DNA of 7,359 nt from Actinomycetota bacterium (GTDB taxonomy: Bacteria > Actinomycetota > Thermoleophilia > Solirubrobacterales > Solirubrobacteraceae), in NCBI GenBank assembly GCA_005883905.1, contig VAYD01000143.1, positions 2,826 to 10,184 of the forward strand, in the 5' to 3' direction. Under the pieces are notes generated by a model. That model made no database searches. It was not told the origin of the DNA and saw only the letters and a program-made list of their open reading frames with translations. Positions 1 to 4,998 of this stretch are shown here, one piece after another (position 1 is the first letter of the stretch; each line of letters begins with the position of its first letter). The position numbers and the translations under genes were made by a program.

Positions 1-815
1 GCGTAGACGCGGCTGGCGCCCTCGTCGAGGACGGTCTGCGCCGCGGCCTTCAGCGTGCCGGCGGTGTCGATCATGTCGTCGACGATGACCGCGGTCTTGC
101 CCTTCACGTCGCCGATCACGTAGCCGATCTCGGCGACCTGCTGCGCGGGGCGCTCCTTGTCGAGGATCGCGAGCTCGGCGCCCACCTTCGAGGCGAATTT
201 CTTGTTCAGCTTCACGCGACCGGCGTCCGGCGCCACGACGACGAGGTCGTGCAGGCCGAGGTCCGTGAAGTACTGCGTGAGCATCATCAGCGCGGTCATG
301 TGGTCCACGGGGACCGAGAAGAAGCCCTGGACCTGGCCGGCGTGCAGGTCCATCGTCAGGACGCGGTCCGCTCCGGCGGCCTCGAGCATGCGGGCGACGA
401 GCCGGGCGCTGATCGGCTCGCGCGGGGCGGACTTCTTGTCCTGGCGGCTGTAGGCGAACCACGGCGTCACGGCGATCACACGGTGCGCCGACGCGCCGAC
501 AGCCGCGTCGATCATGCACAGGAGCTCCATCAGCGCGTCGTTCGCGGAGATGCCGGTGGCGGGGTTGGCGCAGGTCGGCTGGATCAGGAAGACGTCGGCG
601 CCGCGGATCGACTCCTCGAAGCGGCAGTAGACCTCGCCGTTGGAGAACGTCCTGAGCGTCATCGGGCCGAGGTCGACGCCGAGCTTGTCGGCGATCTTCG
701 CCGCGAGCTCGGGGTTCGCCCGACCGCTGAACAGCATGAGCCGCTTGTCGTAATCGATCGGCAGGCTCGTCGCGGCGGTCACAGTCGGCGCGAGTGTCGC
801 AGACAGATCCGACAT
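1..815 (-). CDS. prs: Ribose-phosphate pyrophosphokinase (PRPP synthase), 3' end cut by window edge
   Basis: Makes PRPP from ribose 5-phosphate and ATP in the cytoplasm, feeding purine, pyrimidine, His, Trp and NAD synthesis. I translated the minus strand from the ATG at 815-813; 271 full codons fall in the window and about 50 C-terminal residues of a usual 310-330 are missing. Visible family motifs: FSGRANPELA (29-38), FSNGEVY (57-63), the ATP-binding segment YSRQDKKSAPREPISARLVA (122-141), the signature DLHAGQVQGFF (156-166), PDAGRVKLNKKFA (196-208) and the ribose-phosphate (PRPP) loop VDDMIDTAGT (245-254). The N-terminus is about 15-20 residues longer than in E. coli Prs. The start is supported by a GAAGGA ribosome site 6 nt upstream. 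Its ATG shares one base with the glmU stop (TGATG), which suggests translational coupling in the widespread glmU-prs operon. Nothing in the visible part looks broken. Confidence 0.96.
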   Translation of the reverse strand, partial: MSDLSATLAPTVTAATSLPIDYDKRLMLFSGRANPELAAKIADKLGVDLGPMTLRTFSNGEVYCRFEESIRGADVFLIQPTCANPATGISANDALMELLCMIDAAVGASAHRVIAVTPWFAYSRQDKKSAPREPISARLVARMLEAAGADRVLTMDLHAGQVQGFFSVPVDHMTALMMLTQYFTDLGLHDLVVVAPDAGRVKLNKKFASKVGAELAILDKERPAQQVAEIGYVIGDVKGKTAVIVDDMIDTAGTLKAAAQTVLDEGASRVY

Positions 816-2079
816 CACTGTTCCTTCGGGGGACGGTCGGCGTACCCGTCGACGTTGCGCTGGCGCTCACGGGCCACGCCAAGGGCTTTCGAGGGCACGT
901 CGTTGGTGATCACGCTTCCAGCCGCAGTGTAGGCGTCGTCGCCGATCGTGACAGGGGCGACGAACGTGACGTCGACGCTGGACTTCACCCGGTCGCCGAT
1001 CGTGGTCCGGCGCTTGGTCTTCGTCTTGGCGTCGTAGTTGGCCGTAATCGTCGCCGCGCCGAGATTCGCGTCCTCTCCGACGTCGGCGTCGCCGAGGTAG
1101 GAGAGGTGCGGGACCTTCGTCCGTGCGCCGACGTCGGAGTTCTTGACCTCCACGAAAGTGCCGATCTTCGAGTTCTCGCGAAGGTGCGTTCCGGGCCGCA
1201 GGTAGGCAAAGGGCCCGACGCTGACGCCGTCCTCGATCGTGGTGTCGATGGCGACGACGTGCGGGCCGATCCGGCAGTCGCTGCCGATCCGCGTGGCGCC
1301 TCTGAGCACCGTTCCCGGCTCGAGCGTGGTGTCCTGGCCCACCGTGACCGTGACGTCGACGTACGTGTTCGCCGGGTCGATCACCGTGGCGCCGTCGAGC
1401 ATCAGCCCCTCGAGCAGCTTGCGCTGCGCGATCTGGCGGCGACAACATGCGCGTGGACGCTGCGCGCATCGTCGAGGACCTGCGGCAGGTAGAGCTCGCC
1501 CTGGGCGTTGTCGGCGGTCAGGTTCGGGAGCGTGGCCTGGAGGAACGCGCCGTCGAAGACGTAGATGCCCGTGTTGACCTCGTCGATGCGCAGCTCCGCG
1601 TGGCTGGCGTCGCCGTCGGCCTTGGTTTCGACGACCTTCTCGACGCTGCCGTCCGGCCGGCGCACGACGCGCCCGTAGCCGGCCGGGTCGTCGAGCTTCG
1701 TTGTTGCCATCGTCACCTCGCCGCTGTGGGCGCCGACGAGCTCCCGGATCGCCTCGGCGCTGACGAGCGGCACGTCGCCGCTGAGCACGACGACCGGCGC
1801 CTGCGGGTCGATGTGCTCGCTCGCGGCCTGGACGGCGCCACCGGTCCCGTTCGCGGCCGGCTGGACCACCGCGACGGCGCCGTCGGGCAGGAGGTCTTCG
1901 AGCGGCTTGTCGGGCGACTGCACGACGACGACCTTCTGCGCGCCTGCGTCGAGCGCCGCGTACACGGGCCACAGCCCCATCGGCCTCCCGAGCAGGTCGT
2001 GCAGGACCTTCGGCTTCTTGGACTTCATGCGGGTGCCCTGGCCGGCGGCCATGACAATCACGACGGGGGCTGCGCTCAC
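815..2079 (-). pseudogene. glmU: Bifunctional GlmU (GlcN-1-P acetyltransferase / GlcNAc-1-P uridylyltransferase) with internal deletion and frameshift
   Basis: GlmU makes UDP-GlcNAc for peptidoglycan. The N-terminal uridylyltransferase half reads in one frame from 2079 (GTG) to about 1438: AAGQGTRM (11-18), Lys24, ANGTGGA (76-82), LSGDVPL with the metal Asp (D102), YGR (135-137) and NTG (169-171). The C-terminal left-handed beta-helix half reads in another frame from about 1438 to 815: PFAYLRPGT, the catalytic His in PHLSYLGDA, the NLGAATITANYD strand and SSVDVTFVAPV. Between HVVA and RQIAQRKLLEG about 19 residues expected in GlmU are missing, including GVN(N/D)R, whose Asn binds the metal and nucleotide. 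The missing length must be 1 modulo 3, for example 55 or 58 nt. A TTG at 2103 with an AGGA 6 nt upstream is an alternative start, but GTG 2079 gives the usual MSAAPVVIVMAAG N-terminus. GlmU is normally essential, so this is either a sequence/assembly error or a true pseudogene backed by another copy. Confidence 0.9.
822..827 (-). promoter_or_regulatory. Ribosome binding site for prs, inside the end of glmU
   Basis: On the minus strand the sequence GAAGGA lies 6 nt before the prs ATG and inside the last codons of glmU. It fixes the prs start at 815 and lets prs be translated by re-initiation after the glmU TGA at 817-815. Confidence 0.7.
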
Positions 2080-2086
2080 GCGCGGG

Positions 2087-2092
2087 ATGGTA
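2087..2092 (-). promoter_or_regulatory. Possible -10 element for a leaderless glmU-prs transcript
   Basis: On the minus strand TACCAT matches the TAnnnT pattern of actinobacterial -10 boxes and ends 7 nt before the GTG at 2079-2077. Transcription would start at about 2080-2079, giving a leaderless mRNA, a mode common in Actinobacteria. This fits the lack of a ribosome site before that GTG. No convincing -35 is visible, and any -35 would sit at the edge of the divergent tRNA gene. This is inference from pattern only. Confidence 0.25.
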
Positions 2093-2118
2093 GTCGGGCA
2101 CAATGTCGGTCCTGCCCT

Positions 2119-2191
2119 TGGGGAGTGGTGTAGCTGGCTAGCACGGGTGGCCTTGGCCCACCAGGACCGGGTTCGAATCCTGGCTCCCCAG
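2119..2191 (+). tRNA. tRNA-Gln, anticodon UUG, with C33
   Basis: I folded it by hand. Acceptor stem: 2119-2125 with 2184-2190 (UGGGGAG/CUCCCCA, seven pairs), discriminator G2191. D stem: 2128-2131 with 2141-2144. Anticodon stem: 2146-2150 with 2158-2162 (GGUGG/CCACC), loop CCUUGGC. T stem: 2167-2171 with 2179-2183, loop UUCGAAU. The anticodon is UUG at 2153-2155. The U1-A72 pair, the UGGGG start and G73 are Gln identity features, as in E. coli tRNA-Gln, and G37 is as I recall it for actinobacterial tRNA-Gln. U8 and A14 are present. Position 33 is C (2152) instead of the near-universal U. The 3' CCA is not encoded and must be added by the CCA enzyme. The gene is divergent from glmU and 43 nt upstream of the HNH gene. 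Confidence 0.9.
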
Positions 2192-2234
2192 CTTTAGGTT
2201 CGAGGTCGTTTCCGTCTGCTGGCCGTGCGAACAT

Positions 2235-2975
2235 GTGTTCGTGCCAAGGAAAGGGCCGCGCTACACCGAGGAAGAGGCCCGGAAGGCCGTCGCGGAGTCG
2301 AAATCGTGGGCCGAAACGCTCCGGAACCTCGGCATGTGCCACGGAGGCGGATCGGCCGCGATCCTGAAGAAGCACGTCGGGATCTGGAGGATCTCGACCG
2401 AGCACTTCGATCCATACGCTGGGTCGCGCGGCCCGGCGAAGTCGGCGCAACCACTGGCGGGCCTCCTCGTCGAGAACTCGTCGTACTCCCGCGCCAGCCT
2501 CAAACGACGTCTGTTCCGGGAGGGCTACAAACCTCGCTGCTGCGAGCTCTGCGGCCAGGGCGAGGAGTGGCAGGGCAAGCCGATGGGCTTGATCCTCGAT
2601 CACATCAACGGGGTCGACAACGACAACCGCCTCTCGAACCTGCGCATCGTCTGCCCGAACTGCGCCGCGACTCTCGACACCCACTGCGGCCGGGGCAACC
2701 GGCTTGAGCGCGAGCGCGCGTGCCTCTTCTGTGGCGAGGTCTTCGAGCCCAAGCGGGCGGACCATCGCTACTGCAGCCCGCGATGTGGACAACGCAAGCA
2801 AGGCTCGAAGGAGCCGCGGCCGGAGACGCGCAAGGTCGACCGGCCGCCCTACGCGCGGTTGAAGCGCGAGGTCGCCGCGATGGGATGGAGTGCCGTCGGC
2901 CGGCGCTACGGAGTCAGTGACAACGCCGTGCGCAAGTGGATGCGGTGGTACGAGGCGGGTATGGCGAAGGCATGA
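2235..2975 (+). CDS. HNH endonuclease-like protein with extra zinc ribbon and C-terminal HTH
   Basis: Predicted DNA-binding protein, probably a metal-dependent nuclease; 246 aa from GTG 2235. The in-frame GTG at 2241 would give MPRKGPRY and is equally plausible; neither has a clear ribosome site. The N-terminal region (10-59) has the AVAESKSWAETLRNLG and ISTEHF pattern of phage and actinobacterial HNH proteins. The HNH core is at 102-154: zinc ligands C103-C106 and C140-C143, LDHINGVDNDNRLSNLR (121-137) with D122/H123 and Asn131/Asn135. The usual CPNCH is CPNCA (A144); H150 in DTH may act as the last His. A second zinc ribbon follows (C163, C166, C180, C184), then a basic linker and a helix-turn-helix at about 212-240 (VGRRYGVSDNAVRKW). 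The gene starts 43 nt after tRNA-Gln and overlaps the DUF1059 start by ATGA. Base composition is a little less GC-rich (about 67 % in sampled lines) than its neighbours, a weak hint of acquisition. The target is unknown. Confidence 0.85.
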   Translation: MFVPRKGPRYTEEEARKAVAESKSWAETLRNLGMCHGGGSAAILKKHVGIWRISTEHFDPYAGSRGPAKSAQPLAGLLVENSSYSRASLKRRLFREGYKPRCCELCGQGEEWQGKPMGLILDHINGVDNDNRLSNLRIVCPNCAATLDTHCGRGNRLERERACLFCGEVFEPKRADHRYCSPRCGQRKQGSKEPRPETRKVDRPPYARLKREVAAMGWSAVGRRYGVSDNAVRKWMRWYEAGMAKA

Positions 2976-3148
2976 AGCGATTCAGCTGCTCCGAGGTCGT
3001 GCCCGGGTGCGACGCGACCTTCGAGGCGCCCGACGAGGAAGGGATCCTGCGGCAGGTGATCGTGCATGCGCGCGAGGTGCACGGCATGGACGAGGTGCCG
3101 CCGGAACTCGCCGACGAGGTCGTCGCGAAGATGGAGGACGTCAGCTAG
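2972..3148 (+). CDS. Small DUF1059 family protein
   Basis: A 58-residue protein starting at the ATG at 2972, whose ATGA overlaps the HNH stop, so translation is probably coupled. It begins MKRFSCSEVVPGCDATFEA, the DUF1059 pattern of a Cys near position 6, a second Cys (C13) and then a VHAREVHG segment with H32 and H37. The two Cys and two His are spaced as a possible small zinc site, but that is my inference. The function of DUF1059 is not known to me. The longer reading from 2936 adds 12 residues that overlap the HNH coding end and is less likely. The 3' end overlaps the convergent cupin gene by 8 nt. Confidence 0.85.
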   Translation: MKRFSCSEVVPGCDATFEAPDEEGILRQVIVHAREVHGMDEVPPELADEVVAKMEDVS

Positions 3149-3662
3149 TTCGGAAGATGTCTGGCGCGGGCCCGGCTTGCGGGGGACCGAAGCGCGCATA
3201 CGCGTCGTCAGGTGACGCGGTGTCGCGGTCGACGCCTGCGCCGTGGCGGCGTGCGGTTTCGTCGGCGGGGTAGCGAACGCTGCCCTTCTCCTTGCGTGCC
3301 CCGACCGCGAGGATCAGGGCGGGTTGGTCGCCGGTGGCGAGGATCGTGTGCGGGGTTCGAGGCGGGCTGTGGAAGAGGTCCCAGGTCTCCAGGAGGCGCT
3401 CTTGTCCTTCGACGACGAGCAGGCATCGGCCGCGCAGGACGAGGAAGTCCTCTTGTCCGGCTTCGTGGTGGTACATGGCCATCGGCTTGCCGGGCTGAAT
3501 CCAGTAGAGCCCGATGCCGAGGTCGTCGAAGTGCGCCTCGCCCTCACCGCCGAACCTGCAGAGCGAGCGCATGTCGTTGTGCATCCACGGCGCGTCGCGG
3601 GCATTGACGACGAACCAGCCGGCGGTGCGCGGAATTCCGTTTTCGAGTCTGGCCTCGGGCAT
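3141..3662 (-). CDS. Single-domain cupin protein
   Basis: A 173-residue cytosolic cupin with no signal peptide. Cupin motif 1 is seen at about 58-78: PGKPMAMYHH, then E71 and G78 (H65, H66 and E71 would be metal ligands). Motif 2 is at about 94-110, with H105 in RTPHTI. The C-terminal tail carries the RYPADETARRHGAGV and DDAYARFG segments seen in related cupins; it could cover the barrel or bind a partner. The substrate cannot be told from the sequence; a metal-dependent isomerase, dioxygenase or small-molecule sensor are all possible. The ATG at 3662 is preferred over GTG 3668 because AAGGAG lies 5 nt upstream of it. It is the last gene of the minus-strand cluster, 2 nt after the DUF2064-like gene, and ends inside the convergent DUF1059 gene. 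Confidence 0.85.
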   Translation of the reverse strand: MPEARLENGIPRTAGWFVVNARDAPWMHNDMRSLCRFGGEGEAHFDDLGIGLYWIQPGKPMAMYHHEAGQEDFLVLRGRCLLVVEGQERLLETWDLFHSPPRTPHTILATGDQPALILAVGARKEKGSVRYPADETARRHGAGVDRDTASPDDAYARFGPPQAGPAPDIFRTS

Positions 3663-3664
3663 CG

Positions 3665-4168
3665 TCACTCCTTGGATAGCAGCGCCGCGATGTCCGGCGG
3701 CGTGAGGGGGTCAGCCGCGAACGCGCGGGCATCGCCGGGCGTGACGAGGCGGCGCTCGCTGCGCAGCAGGCCGAACTCGCCGCCGATGAGCTCGGCGGCG
3801 GCCTGGCGGTCCGGGAGGCCGTCCGCGGCCGCGCGCACGAGCTCAGGCTCGGCGTGGGCGAGCGCGACGAGGAACGGGCGGCCGTCGGTGGCGGGCGCCA
3901 TGGCGAGCTGCGCGCCCTCGGCCAGGTCGGCAAGCGCCGCCTCCGCGAGGCGGTCGTCGAGGCCCGGCACATCGGGTGCGACGAGGAGGACCGGACCGCC
4001 GTGCACCGCGAGTGCCGCAACGGCACCGGCTCCGTCATCGACCGCGGCGTGCAGGGAAGGCGCGTGAGCGGCGGCCCACGCGAGAGCGCGCTCGGCGAGG
4101 AGATTGCGCACGTCGGCCGCCCGAGGCAGCGCGTCGTTGTGCGGCGCGGCGAGGCTCGCGACGACCAG
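3665..4168 (-). CDS. DUF2064-like / GT-A fold nucleotidyltransferase-like protein, degenerate
   Basis: A protein of about 167 aa if started at CTG 4168; no ATG, GTG or TTG occurs in frame near the expected N-terminus, so the start is uncertain. The first in-frame GTG downstream is at 4111. The middle, GPVLLVAPDVPGLDDRLAEA (58-77), resembles the D-x-P step of DUF2064 and MobA/CofC-like nucleotidyltransferases, and APATDGRPFLVAL (91-103) matches the GPA-DGG-YxL segment. The C-terminal LVTPGDARAF resembles the terminal Asp-Thr-Pro-x-Asp motif. The N-terminal nucleotide-binding motif usual in this family (KAPVPGRVKTRL) is replaced by SLAAPHNDALPR, and the protein is shorter than the usual 200 or more, so catalysis is doubtful. 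It lies 10 nt after the phosphorylase gene and 2 nt before the cupin gene, so it very likely belongs to their operon. Family assignment is by pattern only; CofC-like guanylyltransferase is the alternative. Confidence 0.6.
   Translation of the reverse strand: MVVASLAAPHNDALPRAADVRNLLAERALAWAAAHAPSLHAAVDDGAGAVAALAVHGGPVLLVAPDVPGLDDRLAEAALADLAEGAQLAMAPATDGRPFLVALAHAEPELVRAAADGLPDRQAAAELIGGEFGLLRSERRLVTPGDARAFAADPLTPPDIAALLSKE
3668..3673 (-). promoter_or_regulatory. Ribosome binding site for the cupin gene
   Basis: On the minus strand AAGGAG lies 5 nt before the ATG at 3662 and overlaps the last codon of the upstream gene, just before its TGA (3667-3665). It is the best Shine-Dalgarno sequence in the window and decides the cupin start. 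Confidence 0.75.
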
Positions 4169-4178
4169 CGCCGCCGGG

Positions 4179-4970
4179 TCAGTCGAAGCGGAAATGGGTG
4201 CCCACCGGCTCGAGGTCGGCGTCGCCGATCCGCGGGATCGCGGCGCTGAGCACGCTCGCGAACGTCGCGGTCGACTCGCCGACCAGCCGGACGAGCTCCT
4301 CGACGGGCGTCGGCTCGTCGGGCTTGACGCCGTTGGCGTAGTCCGTCGCGTAGCCGAGCAGCGCGTACGGGATCTCGGCCTCGCCCGCCAGCACCGTCTC
4401 GGGCCCCGCCGTCTGCGAGACCGCCGTGACGCCGACGCCGGCCAGCATCCGGATCTCGGTCCCGGTGTTGAAGCGCGGGCCGTCGACGTGTCCGTAGCAG
4501 CCGCCGTCGCGCGCGGCGTGCCCGGTCTCGGCGGCAGCCGCCAGCAGGGCCGCGCGCAGCGGCCCGGCGAACGGGCCGTCGAAGATCCAGTGCCCGCGGC
4601 CCGCGATCCCGGGCTCTGTGTGCAGCGTGCACAGCGAGCCATCGGGCAGCCGGTTGACGAGGAAGTGCAGGTCGTCGAAGACGACGAGGGACCCGAGCTC
4701 CAGCGACGGATCGGTGGCCCCGCACACGGTGACCGCCACGATCGCGTCAGCGCCGAGCTGCTTCAGCGCGCTGATGTTCGCCTGGTGCGTGACCGCGCTG
4801 CTCAACCGCGCGTGGCCCTCGCCGTGGCGCGCCACATGCAGCACCTCGGCGCCCGCGAACGTCCCGAGACTCACCCGCGCGGAGCCGAAGCGCGTCTCGA
4901 CGTCGCGGGCCTCGCCGTCGAACCCGGGCAGCGCGTAGGTGCCCGACCCGGTGACGATGCCGATGCGCAT
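4179..4970 (-). CDS. Purine nucleoside / 5'-methylthioadenosine phosphorylase family protein
   Basis: Cytosolic phosphorylase that should split a purine nucleoside, or methylthioadenosine, with phosphate into base and (methylthio)ribose 1-phosphate; 263 aa, the normal family length. Motifs in order: phosphate loop TGSGTY (7-12), RHGEGH (48-53), HQANISALKQLGAD (62-75), VCGATD (82-87), GPRFNT (164-169), SQTAGPETVLAGE (185-197) and GYATDYANGV (206-215). Compared with human MTAP, the MT before the PE motif is QT, and the second Asp of TDYD, which recognises the base, is Ala212. The substrate may therefore differ from MTA, and I give no symbol. ATG 4970 is preceded by AGGA 7 nt upstream. The gap to the TSP3 gene upstream is 28 nt and to the DUF2064-like gene downstream 10 nt, so these probably share a transcript. 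Confidence 0.88.
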   Translation of the reverse strand: MRIGIVTGSGTYALPGFDGEARDVETRFGSARVSLGTFAGAEVLHVARHGEGHARLSSAVTHQANISALKQLGADAIVAVTVCGATDPSLELGSLVVFDDLHFLVNRLPDGSLCTLHTEPGIAGRGHWIFDGPFAGPLRAALLAAAAETGHAARDGGCYGHVDGPRFNTGTEIRMLAGVGVTAVSQTAGPETVLAGEAEIPYALLGYATDYANGVKPDEPTPVEELVRLVGESTATFASVLSAAIPRIGDADLEPVGTHFRFD

Positions 4971-4998
4971 CGCCCGATCCTAAGCGGGGCGCCGGGCG

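Noticed and set aside
1402..1470. Programmed ribosomal frameshift in glmU
   Set aside because: A frameshift alone would not remove the GVNxR segment, and no slippery run of identical bases with a following structure was seen at the junction.
2099..2104. CACAAT as a -10 box for the tRNA
   Set aside because: It is at a plausible distance from 2119 but is a weak match, with no TTG-type -35 at 16-18 nt.
249..2133. Long plus-strand open frames opposite prs and glmU
   Set aside because: They lie antisense to clearly conserved genes, are Arg/Ala/Asp-rich with no recognisable motif, and are expected by chance in DNA this GC-rich.
2170..2203. GGTTCGA repeated in the tRNA T-arm and just after the tRNA, as a possible attachment site
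   Set aside because: Only 7 bp are shared, and no integrase gene is present in the window.
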